From NCBI RefSeq assembly GCF_024171525.1, contig NZ_JALJZY010000033.1, positions 1 to 15,243 on the forward strand: DNA of 15,243 bases, given 5' to 3'. Under the pieces are notes generated by a model. It did no database searches. It worked only from the letters and a program-made list of their open reading frames with translations, and had not been told where the DNA came from. This stretch comes from Neisseriaceae bacterium HSC-16F19. GTDB lineage: Bacteria; Pseudomonadota; Gammaproteobacteria; Burkholderiales; Neisseriaceae. How positions within the stretch are numbered: the first letter of the stretch is position 1; each line of letters starts with the position of its first letter. Below, piece after piece: positions 1 through 6,534 of the stretch. Made by a program: the position numbers and the translations under genes.

Positions 1-73
1 AATATTGCTGAAGCTTTTTACTGCCACCCCCATCCTAACCTTCCCCCGCCAGGCGGGAGAAGGGACAGTTTTC

Positions 74-146
74 TGACACTGTTTACGTTACCGGACGTTA
101 TCCAAAGATTTTCCCCGGACAGCAGTGCGCGAACGTGGGAATCCAT
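74..146. repeat. Left arm of a 73-base inverted repeat bracketing the locus
   Basis: This stretch reappears as its reverse complement at 14937-15009. A 45-base core is identical in both (91-135 here, 14948-14992 there), and I count about six mismatches over the whole length. The inner end runs into a truncated dRS3 palindrome. Just outside it (about 39-63) lies a CCCCCGCC/GGCGGG-type inverted repeat, and GC-rich inverted repeats also lie outside the right arm. Bases 1-340 contain no gene that I can support. Confidence 0.85.
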
Positions 147-272
147 GGAAATGTTTAAGAAACTACTTTTAAAACAATGAATTTATAAACAGATAGATGG
201 ATTCCCGCGTTCGCGGGAATGACGGCAGCTGAGGTTTTAGGCTGCCTGAAGGCAGTTTTGCAAAGGTTTCAG
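128..272. repeat. Truncated copy of a dRS3-containing MITE-like element
   Basis: This is a partial copy of the element that is complete at 2047-2247. It keeps the inner segment, a full dRS3 palindrome at 201-220 (ATTCCCGCGTTCGCGGGAAT), the uptake sequence at 239-250 and the right terminus GTTTTGCAAAGGTTTCAG (255-272, one base different from the complete copy). The left terminus is missing: the sequence switches inside the left dRS3, near 128, to the inverted repeat that brackets the locus. Such dRS3-RS arrays are known as neisserial intergenic mosaic elements. Confidence 0.75.
239..250 (+). other. DNA uptake sequence
   Basis: Exact AGGCTGCCTGAA, the 12-base neisserial uptake signal in the dialect used throughout this window. 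It lies inside the repeat element, as does the copy at 2214-2225. Confidence 0.8.
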
Positions 273-292
273 ATGGTGTGGTTTCACCCTAC

Positions 293-324
293 AAAAACGC
301 CGTATCGCATGCGATACGGCGTTT
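293..324 (-). terminator. Intrinsic terminator of the DUF465 gene
   Basis: Bases 295-324 are a perfect 30-base palindrome with GCCGTATCGCA paired to TGCGATACGGC. Read on the minus strand it is followed by a run of T, which is the classic Rho-independent form. It lies 15 bases past the stop codon of the minus-strand gene at 340-564. The A-run on the opposite side could also serve plus-strand transcription. Confidence 0.8.
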
Positions 325-328
325 ATTG

Positions 329-340
329 TTCAGGCAGCCT
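329..340 (-). other. DNA uptake sequence (complement)
   Basis: TTCAGGCAGCCT, the exact complement of AGGCTGCCTGAA, sits between the stop codon of the DUF465 gene (it shares one base with it) and its terminator. Uptake sequences next to terminators are common in Neisseriaceae. Confidence 0.8.
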
Positions 341-564
341 TATTTATTTTCAGCTGCGGCTTTTTGCAAGATGGCGTAGAGCTCGTCTTTCAGGTGCAGT
401 TTTTGGATTTTCAAGGCGTCGATTTCGTCCAAGCTGCTGGTGACCGGATTGTTTTCCAGGCCGGTGATTTTGTCGTCCAGCTCGTTATGTTCGTCAAACA
501 AACGGGCAAAGTGGTTGTCGCTTTGTTTCAGTTGGCTGATCAGTTCACGGTATTCGGGGAACAT
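340..564 (-). CDS. DUF465/YdcH-family small protein
   Basis: This 74-residue cytoplasmic protein matches the DUF465 (YdcH) family. It opens with MFPEYRELISQLKQ, continues with FARLFDEHNELDDKI (about residues 19-33), and ends with a Lys/Leu-rich helix containing LKIQKLHLKDELYAILQ. The family is usually 65-80 residues long, so it looks complete. The pattern suggests a short antiparallel helical hairpin or coiled coil with no signal peptide or membrane segment. The molecular function of the family is not established. The start at 564 has AAGGA about six bases upstream, and the gene is followed by an uptake sequence and a strong terminator, so it is a single-gene unit diverging from lldD. Confidence 0.85.
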   Translation of the reverse strand: MFPEYRELISQLKQSDNHFARLFDEHNELDDKITGLENNPVTSSLDEIDALKIQKLHLKDELYAILQKAAAENK

Positions 565-597
565 ATAAGGTCCTTTATAAAGGGCTGATGAATAAAA

Positions 598-618
598 GTG
601 CTGTTATATTAACAGCAC
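598..618. promoter_or_regulatory. Inverted repeat between divergent genes (candidate operator)
   Basis: GTGCTGTTA and TAACAGCAC form a perfect 9-base inverted repeat around a 3-base centre. It lies 34 bases upstream of the DUF465 start and 234 bases upstream of lldD, in the 287-base divergent intergenic region. It could be a regulator-binding site or a transcript hairpin. It does not match the LldR lactate-operator pattern I know, so no regulator is assigned. I see nothing else I can name in 619-851. Confidence 0.4.
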
Positions 619-851
619 GGATAATCTGCTGTGATTATACCCCAAGTACCACAGAAAGGCGAAAACGGGGCTTGCCAGCCTGCGGGCTTTGCCCTACCAT
701 GCCGCACGGCATTCAAAACACAATAATGATTTCCCGTGCTGTGGCCGCAGCATCCGTCGTTTTTACACACAAACCGCCTTCCAAGTCTGTTTCCGTACCG
801 CCCCTGCGGTGCACCTTGTTTTTGACAACACTGACTGAAAAGGCTGCTTCT

Positions 852-2033
852 ATGTCCTCCCCAAACCTGCAACACATCACCTGTATCGAAGACTTGCGCC
901 GCGTGGCCGAATGGAAAGTGCCGCGCATGTTTTACGACTATGCCGCCTCCGGCTCGTGGACGGAGAGCACCCTGCGCGCCAACAGCACCGATTTCCAAGA
1001 CATCAAGCTGCAACAGCGGGTGCTGGTGGATTTGGACGGCCGCAGCCTCGCCACGCGCATGTTGGGGCAGGAAGTGCGCATGCCCTTGGCCATCGCGCCC
1101 ACCGGTTTTACCGGCATGATGCATGCCGACGGCGAAATTTTGGCGGCGCGGGCGGCGGAGAAGTTCGGCATCCCGTTTTCGCTCTCCACCATGTCGATTT
1201 GCTCGATTGAAGATGTGGCCCAAAACACCAGCGCGCCGTTTTGGTTTCAGCTTTATGTGATGCGCGACAAGGAGTTTATGGCCGACCTTATCCGCCGCGC
1301 CCAAGCGGCACAATGCTCGGCACTGATTCTGACCGCCGATTTGCAGGTTTTGGGCCAGCGTCACAAAGACATCAAAAACGGCCTCTCCGCCCCGCCCAAA
1401 CCCACTGTGCGCAACTGGATCAATCTGGCCACCAAGCCGGAATGGTGTTTGAAAATGCTCAATACGCAGCGGCGCAGCTTCGGCAATATCGTCGGCCATG
1501 CCAAAAATGTCAGCGATGTATCGTCTTTGTCCTCGTGGACGGCGGAACAGTTCGACCCGTGCCTGAGCTGGGACGATGTGGCGCGCATCAAAGACTTGTG
1601 GGGCGGCAAGCTGATTATCAAAGGCATTATGACTTCTGAAGATGCCGAAGCGGCGGTGAGAAGCGGTGCCGATGCCCTGGTGGTGTCCAATCACGGCGGC
1701 CGTCAGCTCGACGGTGCGCTCTCGTCCATCCGCGCCTTGCCGGATATTGTGGCCGCCGTGGGCAGCGATATCGAAGTGTGGTTGGACAGCGGCATCCGCA
1801 GCGGCCAGGACATTCTCAAAGCCTGGGCTTTGGGGGCGCGCGGTACCATGATCGGACGGGCGTTTTTATACGGTTTGGGTGCTTATGGCGAAGAAGGTGT
1901 GCGCCGGGCGCTGGAGATTTTGTACAAGGAAATGGACATCACCATGGCCTTTACCGGCCACCGCGATATTCAACAGGTGGATACATCCATACTGGTGCCG
2001 GGCACTTATCCCCAGCCCGGGCGGCAGGGGTAG
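852..2033 (+). CDS. lldD: L-lactate dehydrogenase, FMN-dependent (LldD)
   Basis: This 393-residue enzyme oxidises L-lactate to pyruvate and passes electrons to the quinone pool at the inner face of the cytoplasmic membrane. In Neisseriaceae it supports growth on host lactate. It belongs to the FMN-dependent alpha-hydroxyacid dehydrogenase family. Visible motifs are the N-terminal FYDYAASGSWTE (27-38), the FMN-side IAPTGFTGMMHADGE (81-95), WFQLYV (131-136), Lys257 in IIKGIM, the signature SNHGGRQLDG (279-288) with catalytic base His281 and substrate-binding Arg284, and DSGIRSG and IGRAFLYG near the end. The frame is open further upstream, to an ATG at 588, but those 88 residues are low-complexity and unlike the family. 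I take the ATG at 852, preceded by GAAAAGG with an 8-base gap, which gives the usual length of about 390. The gene stands alone and is convergent with the cas genes. Confidence 0.96.
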   Translation: MSSPNLQHITCIEDLRRVAEWKVPRMFYDYAASGSWTESTLRANSTDFQDIKLQQRVLVDLDGRSLATRMLGQEVRMPLAIAPTGFTGMMHADGEILAARAAEKFGIPFSLSTMSICSIEDVAQNTSAPFWFQLYVMRDKEFMADLIRRAQAAQCSALILTADLQVLGQRHKDIKNGLSAPPKPTVRNWINLATKPEWCLKMLNTQRRSFGNIVGHAKNVSDVSSLSSWTAEQFDPCLSWDDVARIKDLWGGKLIIKGIMTSEDAEAAVRSGADALVVSNHGGRQLDGALSSIRALPDIVAAVGSDIEVWLDSGIRSGQDILKAWALGARGTMIGRAFLYGLGAYGEEGVRRALEILYKEMDITMAFTGHRDIQQVDTSILVPGTYPQPGRQG

Positions 2034-2046
2034 ATGATTGGGAAGG

Positions 2047-2247
2047 CTGAGACCTTTGCAAAACCTCATGTGCCACCCTAAACATAAAAACGACGTCATT
2101 CCCGCGTACGCGGGAATCCATGGATAAACTTAAGAAACCATTTTTAAAACAATGGATTCACAAACAGACAGATGGATTCCCGCGTACGCGGGAATGACGG
2201 CAGCTGAGGCTTTAGGCTGCCTGAAGGCAGTTTTGCAAAGGTCTCAG
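2047..2247. mobile_element. Complete 201-base MITE-like element with dRS3 palindromes
   Basis: The element is bounded by perfect 18-base terminal inverted repeats, CTGAGACCTTTGCAAAAC at 2047-2064 and its complement at 2230-2247. Inside are two identical dRS3 palindromes ATTCCCGCGTACGCGGGAAT (2098-2117 and 2176-2195) and an uptake sequence (2214-2225). It encodes no protein. The GAGACCTTTGCAAAA terminus resembles, from memory, ends of IS5-family elements of Neisseria, so it may be a non-autonomous derivative. Related truncated copies are at 128-272 and 14711-14955. Confidence 0.75.
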
Positions 2248-2274
2248 GCTGCCTGAAAGGGTTTCAGGCAGCCT
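2246..2274. terminator. Inverted uptake-sequence hairpin between convergent units
   Basis: AGGCTGCCTGAAA (2246-2258) and TTTCAGGCAGCCT (2262-2274) are two exact uptake sequences in inverted orientation and form a perfect 13-base stem with a 3-base loop. Inverted uptake-sequence pairs are a known terminator form in Neisseriaceae. It lies 12 bases beyond the last cas gene stop and also faces lldD, so it can end transcription from both sides. There is no strong T-run on either strand. Confidence 0.75.
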
Positions 2275-2286
2275 GCGGCAGTATTT

Positions 2287-3402
2287 TTATGACCTGTAAA
2301 TGATATCGATATTTTCCGGCAAGGTCGCCAGTTCCGACCGGCGGTCATTGCGTTTGCCGCTGCTCTTAATCACATAGTATCGGGCATAGGCCTCACCCAA
2401 GTGTTTTTTCAACAGGCTTTTGATGCGTGAGGGCACTTCCTTGAATACGTCTTCCATATCCAAGCTCTGATACAGCTTGTCCCGATGAGCCCGTGCCTGG
2501 CTGCCGTGGCCCTGCAAATCCTCTTTAAAAGTCTGGTAATGCTGCCAATAGCGCTCTTTGAGCACGGCATAATCCCCGTGTCCCACTCTGCGGTGCAGTA
2601 TTTTGCCTTCGCGTTTGAACTCGGCCATAGACAGGTAAAAACTGAATTCGCGCTCGGCCAGTTTGATGGGGCCGACATTACCGCAACGGATACTCATGGT
2701 GTTGCAGTCCAGCACCAGCGTGAAGTCTGTCAGCTGTTTCTGCCCCATGCCCACCGCATCCAAAAAAGTCCATTCGTCGTCCAAAGTCAGATTGGGCATA
2801 CCTTTGCCCATGCGCACAAACGGAATATCCGCCAGCATCACCCGGGCCTGTGCCGCATCGCGCATCCCGGAAGGGGTTTTCAAGAGCGCGGTTTGGCGGG
2901 GCGGGTAGAAAAAGGCCGGGTTCTGTTCAAAATCGGCCTCGACCAAAACATGCGACAAACGGTCTTGCCTGCGGCCAAACAAAGACAGCGCGTAACCGAT
3001 GTAAAAGCCCATGGACTTGCGGCCCCCTGCAATCGATACATGCAGTTCGGTATTTCTGTCGCGGCACAAATCATAAATAAAGCGCACAATCTGGTTGGCC
3101 GCCAGCGTGTTTTCCTCCGGAGTTCGGATATCGGCCAGGTTTTCACCCCGGGCATCGCGGATAATATGGATGTGCTCCGCATCAAAAGCAATATCGGACA
3201 AACCGTATTCGTTGCACAGGCGCCGGAAAAAACCGTCCGCACCCAAAAGGGCGGTGGTGATATTGCGGGCGCCGGTTGCGGTGGTGAGCACATGGACTTC
3301 CTGCGGAATCCAATGTTGTTCCCGATACAGGGCATAGACCGTTTCGGTTACGATTTGCGGTGACATGCCGGTGACCGCCACCAGAATTTTTTTATTTTGC
3401 AT
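2287..3402 (-). CDS. CARF-domain CRISPR-associated protein, NE0113 family
   Basis: This 371-residue protein matches the NE0113 family of type III CRISPR accessory proteins, which databases often label ring nuclease or Csm6. The N-terminal half is a CARF sensor for cyclic oligoadenylate: a first strand and loop ILVAVTGMSPQIVTETVYAL (6-25) and the second signature VSIAGGRKSMGFYIGYALSLFG (122-143). The C-terminal half contains a stretch (about 223-270) reading LTDFTLVLDCNTMSIRCGNV then LAEREFSFYLSMAEF, which has the spacing of a winged-helix DNA-binding domain. I find no HEPN R-x4-6-H motif, so a Csm6-type RNase activity is not supported. It may instead be a ring nuclease, a cyclic-oligoadenylate-responsive regulator, or both. 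Its ATG overlaps the end of card1 by 11 bases, so translation is probably coupled. It is the last gene of the cas2-cas1-cas2-csx16-card1 unit. Confidence 0.85.
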   Translation of the reverse strand: MQNKKILVAVTGMSPQIVTETVYALYREQHWIPQEVHVLTTATGARNITTALLGADGFFRRLCNEYGLSDIAFDAEHIHIIRDARGENLADIRTPEENTLAANQIVRFIYDLCRDRNTELHVSIAGGRKSMGFYIGYALSLFGRRQDRLSHVLVEADFEQNPAFFYPPRQTALLKTPSGMRDAAQARVMLADIPFVRMGKGMPNLTLDDEWTFLDAVGMGQKQLTDFTLVLDCNTMSIRCGNVGPIKLAEREFSFYLSMAEFKREGKILHRRVGHGDYAVLKERYWQHYQTFKEDLQGHGSQARAHRDKLYQSLDMEDVFKEVPSRIKSLLKKHLGEAYARYYVIKSSGKRNDRRSELATLPENIDIIYRS

Positions 3403-4537
3403 GAGTCCATTTCTCCAGCAGTGTTTTCATACCGGATAAATCGTTTTGTTCAATAATGCGGATGCCGGCACCTGTGGCACGGTCGCGGATGGGGCCGTTT
3501 AACCCGCGGTAAGAGATCAGCATGGCCCGGGTGCGCAGACCGCCGAGTTTTTTCAGCGATTCCAGCTTGTACAAAGCGGTCTGTGCCCCTTCTGCCTGTT
3601 TGGCAAGATTGGCCGTTTTGCATTCCAGCACATGCAATACATTATTGACCAACAGCACCACATCCAATTCATTGTGCTGGCGGATATGCTGTCGGGCGTT
3701 TTCAATCTGCACATTGAGGGCGATATCCTGCACACCGGGCAGGGATTTGGCCACATGAAACACATAGTCTTCAAACCAGGCCCCGGCGATATAGTCCCGT
3801 GCCGCCACATCGGCAAAATGCAGCTGCTGTCCTTGTTGCTGTGCCACGCCGTATTGTTCCAACAAAGACAGCAGATACGAGCCATGCTGTGCATGGACGG
3901 CATGGGGCAAGTCACAGTGCAGGGCTTGGCGCTTGGACTGTACTGCCTTGCTGATCACCGCATTTAAAGCACCCAGCTCCGGGGCCAGGCTCTGATGGGC
4001 CTGCACCAATTCTTGCGCCAGAGGCAGCCATTGCCGCTGTTGCAGTTGCTGGCGTACCTGACCTTGGGCCGGATAGCCGTGCAGGCGCAAATAATCCTCA
4101 ATCTTGATTTTCGGCGGTTGCAAGAGCTGGCTGCCCAGCTTGCCCTGTTTGCCCAGCAGCAAAACCTCATTGCTTTCTGCACTGAAATAAAAGGCCGGAT
4201 AACCCATATCCCTGAAAATATCATAAGCGGCAATGGCCATCAGCTTGGTGCCGCCGGTGGTATTGAGCGCCACCTTGGCCTTGTCCATATCGTACAGCAA
4301 ATCCACAATGCGCCCGCCCACCTGCTCCATATCATAGGCACTGGCCACCGGGATTTGCGTCACCTGCACCTGACAACGTGTGCGCATCACCTCTTGCAGA
4401 TAATCGGCCTTGGCCTGCATGGGCGGTGTTACCAGCAACACCACCTGCTGCGGACGGAAATCCGCATCCAAAACCGGCACAAAATTGGGCACTGCCTGAT
4501 CCGATACCAAGCAGACATGAACATCAAATTTTTCCAT
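3392..4537 (-). CDS. card1: Card1/Can2-type CARF nuclease
   Basis: This 381-residue protein joins an N-terminal CARF domain to a C-terminal PD-(D/E)XK nuclease, the Card1/Can2 (DUF1887) arrangement. Characterised members are switched on by cyclic tetra-adenylate and then cut DNA or RNA, causing growth arrest during phage infection. Seen here are the CARF signature ALNTTGGTKLMAIAAYDIF (90-108) and nuclease residues Glu256 (WFEDYVF), Asp292 (NELDVVL), and Glu305 and Lys307 (HVLECKT), all intact. The length matches Card1 of about 370. The start is supported by GAGGTG upstream of the ATG, 11 bases after csx16. Because the Cas10 in this locus lacks its HD dyad, this is probably the main DNA-damaging effector of the system. 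The exact nucleotide and substrate preference cannot be read from sequence. Confidence 0.92.
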   Translation of the reverse strand: MEKFDVHVCLVSDQAVPNFVPVLDADFRPQQVVLLVTPPMQAKADYLQEVMRTRCQVQVTQIPVASAYDMEQVGGRIVDLLYDMDKAKVALNTTGGTKLMAIAAYDIFRDMGYPAFYFSAESNEVLLLGKQGKLGSQLLQPPKIKIEDYLRLHGYPAQGQVRQQLQQRQWLPLAQELVQAHQSLAPELGALNAVISKAVQSKRQALHCDLPHAVHAQHGSYLLSLLEQYGVAQQQGQQLHFADVAARDYIAGAWFEDYVFHVAKSLPGVQDIALNVQIENARQHIRQHNELDVVLLVNNVLHVLECKTANLAKQAEGAQTALYKLESLKKLGGLRTRAMLISYRGLNGPIRDRATGAGIRIIEQNDLSGMKTLLEKWTHAK

Positions 4538-4548
4538 TGTGTTTCACC

Positions 4549-4839
4549 TCAATATTCCAATACTTCAAAACGGCGCAGACTGCACGCCATGGCCTGCATG
4601 TCTTCCAGCGTGTATTCCGTCCCCCGTCCCGCTTCTTGCTGCGGCACGGTCAGAAAATAAAATACCGCTCCCCGTTTGCATACTTCTGCGGCCAGATGTA
4701 GCGGCAGGGTGCCCAAAACAATATCGCCCGCCGCGATCTCTTGCGGATCCAAGTGGCTGATAAAGCGGTCTACCTGCCACTCTTTTTGCTGTTTGATCCA
4801 GGCAATTGCGCCCGGATGACGGGATACAAAATAAACCAT
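4549..4839 (-). CDS. csx16: Csx16 family protein (VVA1548), probable ring nuclease
   Basis: This 96-residue protein matches the Csx16 (VVA1548) family found next to type III CRISPR systems. Diagnostic segments are FVSRHPGAIAWIKQQ (4-18), SHLDPQEIAAGDIVLGTLPL (28-47), LAAEVCKRGAVFYFL and the C-terminal EYTLEDMQAM. Csx16 has been proposed as a compact CARF-like ring nuclease that degrades cyclic oligoadenylate. The position directly before card1 fits an off-switch co-produced with the effector. An in-frame ATG lies upstream at 4902 but would run into cas2. I chose 4839 because AGAAAGGA sits a few bases ahead of it and the family begins at this point. It lies 17 bases after the first cas2 stop. 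Confidence 0.88.
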   Translation of the reverse strand: MVYFVSRHPGAIAWIKQQKEWQVDRFISHLDPQEIAAGDIVLGTLPLHLAAEVCKRGAVFYFLTVPQQEAGRGTEYTLEDMQAMACSLRRFEVLEY

Positions 4840-4856
4840 AGCAATCCTTTCTGTGA

Positions 4857-5153
4857 TCAATCGGAAACAAGGCCGGTGTGTTCCGCATAGTCCGGCAGAC
4901 ACACTCCTTCAGGCAGCGTTTGTCCGCCCAAGGCCAGACAGCGGCTGTTTTTCGGCAGCGGATAAACACGCACATCGTCTTCCTTGGCATGTATCAGCGG
5001 CAAGACAGCAGCCAGGCAGCGGCGGTAGGCCTCACCTTCGCCCTGCAACAAAAACACACTGTTTTGCAAAGGCAGGGCATGGCCGCACAGCGTGCGGTAT
5101 ACACGTTGCAAACGGGCGGGGCAGGCAATATCGTAGGCAATCAACCAGCGCAT
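4857..5153 (-). CDS. cas2: CRISPR-associated protein Cas2 (copy downstream of cas1)
   Basis: This 98-residue protein has the Cas2 ferredoxin-like pattern: first strand MRWLIAYDIACPARLQRVYRTL with the conserved Asp at residue 8, second strand LQNSVFLLQGEGEAY (29-43), and the DDVRVYPLP strand (59-67). Cas2 dimers bridge two Cas1 dimers in the spacer-integration complex. The gene begins 6 bases after the cas1 stop, with GGAG upstream supplied by the end of cas1. It is clearly different in sequence from the second cas2 at 6153-6431, so it is not a recent duplicate. Its C-terminal 25 residues (GGQTLPEGVCLPDYAEHTGLVSD) are longer than the core fold needs. Confidence 0.92.
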   Translation of the reverse strand: MRWLIAYDIACPARLQRVYRTLCGHALPLQNSVFLLQGEGEAYRRCLAAVLPLIHAKEDDVRVYPLPKNSRCLALGGQTLPEGVCLPDYAEHTGLVSD

Positions 5154-5159
5154 ACTGCA

Positions 5160-6140
5160 TCACTCCACCAATTGCAAAGGGGAATCCGCCGCCAGTCCTT
5201 CCTGGCCGGAGGCGGCGGCCAGCCCGGCCACCAGCGCCATCACCGCCTGATACATCTGCGGCCGCCACAGCTTGGCCTGTGCCTCAAAGGCCGGATAAAA
5301 GCGCAGACGGGCCGCCTTGCCCATTTGGCAGGCACCGTCACGCAGGGAAAAATCCTCCGGCCGCAGTGTTTGGGCGGCAAACAAATCCATGGCCCAAGCA
5401 TCGTAAAGCGGGCGCATGGGTTCAATCAAGTCACAGGCCAAGGATTCACGACCGTGGGCCAGGGCGTGATAGAAGCCCACAAACGGATCCAGCCCGGCCA
5501 AATACAGCTGCTTTACCCACTCAAAATGCAACAGCGTATAGCCCAAAGACAAAACCGCATTAAACGCATCTGTGGGCGGGCGGCGCCTGCGGCCGTGAAA
5601 CTGCAGCGAAGGCGGCAGCAGGGCAGCCAAGGCAGCAAAATAATGTGCCGCCGCCGCGCCTTCGCAACCCTGCAAAACCGCCCTATCTGCCGCCTGTTGT
5701 GCTGCCGCCGCCGCTTGGTCCAGAGCGGCCAGCGGCTTGGCCAGTTGGGCGTGCAGGGTGGCATTTTTATCGGCATATGTCTGCAGCAGCGCCCGCTGGC
5801 CGTCGATTTTGGCCAATACCCATTGCCGGGCCAGGCGCAGGCAAAAAGCACTGTCTTGGGCGCAGGCAAACTGGGCCGCACGGCGCAAACCGTCCACCTT
5901 CCAAGCCGGCATCATCAAAGCCGGTGCGCGCTTGCGCCCGTTGAGTACCAGCACCCCCACGCCTTGCTCGCCCAGCTTGCCCAATACCGAGGCCGATAAC
6001 TGCACCTCACCCCGGATACACACGCGTTGCAATACCCGCAGCGGTATGGTGCCCACTCTTTGTTCCTGCTCGTACAAGGCCAGGGCCGCACCATCGGTGC
6101 GCAGACTCAGATTTTTGCGGTCGATAAACAAGGTACACAT
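5160..6140 (-). CDS. cas1: CRISPR-associated endonuclease Cas1
   Basis: This 326-residue integrase inserts new spacers at the leader end of the array. It has the usual Cas1 length, with a beta-rich N-terminal domain (1-80) and a helical catalytic domain. The expected metal ligands are present: Glu160 in GCEGAAAAHYF, His225 in GFYHALAHGRESLACD and Glu240 in DLIEPMRP. An Ala/Gln-rich segment (about 132-152) precedes the first ligand. There is no fused reverse transcriptase or Cas6, so spacers are expected to come from DNA. It lies between two cas2 genes, 12 bases after one and 6 bases before the other, in the same unit as the signalling genes. Confidence 0.96.
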   Translation of the reverse strand: MCTLFIDRKNLSLRTDGAALALYEQEQRVGTIPLRVLQRVCIRGEVQLSASVLGKLGEQGVGVLVLNGRKRAPALMMPAWKVDGLRRAAQFACAQDSAFCLRLARQWVLAKIDGQRALLQTYADKNATLHAQLAKPLAALDQAAAAAQQAADRAVLQGCEGAAAAHYFAALAALLPPSLQFHGRRRRPPTDAFNAVLSLGYTLLHFEWVKQLYLAGLDPFVGFYHALAHGRESLACDLIEPMRPLYDAWAMDLFAAQTLRPEDFSLRDGACQMGKAARLRFYPAFEAQAKLWRPQMYQAVMALVAGLAAASGQEGLAADSPLQLVE

Positions 6141-6152
6141 CGGATATCGCCT

Positions 6153-6431
6153 TCAGGCCAGGATAAACGGATCGTAACGCAGACTGGCAGCACCGCCGTA
6201 ATAGACAGGCGCAGGGTTTCTGCCCAAAGACAAGACATGCAGACGGTCACCGACATCCAAAAGAGGGGGCAGGGTGTGGCACAGCCCGTTCAGCTCATGT
6301 GTGGTCAGCCAACATTCGAACAAAGACTTCTGTCCGCCTACCGCGTAGCCGCGCAGCAGCCGCTGCACCCGGGTACGCCGGCGCCGGTCGGCAATATCAT
6401 AGGCAAACAAATAGAAACGCCGTTGTGTCAT
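6153..6431 (-). CDS. cas2: CRISPR-associated protein Cas2 (array-proximal copy)
   Basis: This 92-residue protein is a second, divergent Cas2. It begins MTQRRFYLFAYDIADRRRRT with the conserved Asp at residue 12, then has GGQKSLFECWLT (about 32-43) and DRLHVLSL. The start has an excellent GGAGGAG with about 5 bases to the ATG, the strongest ribosome binding site in the locus, as expected for the first gene of a unit. It is the cas gene nearest the old (leader-distal) end of the array. A palindrome CACAAATTTGTG lies 70 bases upstream. Whether both Cas2 proteins work with Cas1, or one has another job, cannot be told from sequence. Confidence 0.9.
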   Translation of the reverse strand: MTQRRFYLFAYDIADRRRRTRVQRLLRGYAVGGQKSLFECWLTTHELNGLCHTLPPLLDVGDRLHVLSLGRNPAPVYYGGAASLRYDPFILA

Positions 6432-6500
6432 AAGGCTCCTCCATGCGGATCAGCAGAATGAAAGCCATGATACAAGGCGCGAAGGACAGGTTGCCAGCGG

Positions 6501-6512
6501 CACAAATTTGTG
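6501..6512. promoter_or_regulatory. 12-base palindrome upstream of the cas2-cas1-card1 unit
   Basis: CACAAATTTGTG is a perfect palindrome found only here and at 14695-14706, in each case 70-80 bases ahead of the first gene of a cas transcription unit. A weak promoter-like TATCAT (complement of 6467-6472) follows it in the direction of transcription. It is a candidate operator. The regulator is unknown. Confidence 0.45.
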
Positions 6513-6534
6513 TGGCTGCCTGAATAGGACGGGA

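Noticed and set aside
822..850. Perfect TTGACA at 822-827 as the lldD promoter -35
   Set aside because: A -10 at proper spacing would fall on the start codon at 852, leaving no leader, and no TATAAT-like sequence is there.
588..851. In-frame 88-residue N-terminal extension of LldD from an ATG at 588
   Set aside because: The extension is low-complexity, unlike the family, and overlaps the region upstream of a well-placed ATG at 852 that gives the normal length.
2287..3402. Calling this gene a Csm6 HEPN ribonuclease
   Set aside because: The CARF half is clear, but no R-x4-6-H motif is present in the C-terminal half; the nearest Arg-His pair (RIKSLLKKH) has seven residues between.
5160..6140. 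Reverse transcriptase-Cas1 fusion, sometimes seen in type III loci
   Set aside because: Cas1 is 326 residues with a standard N-terminus, and no YxDD-type polymerase is encoded nearby.
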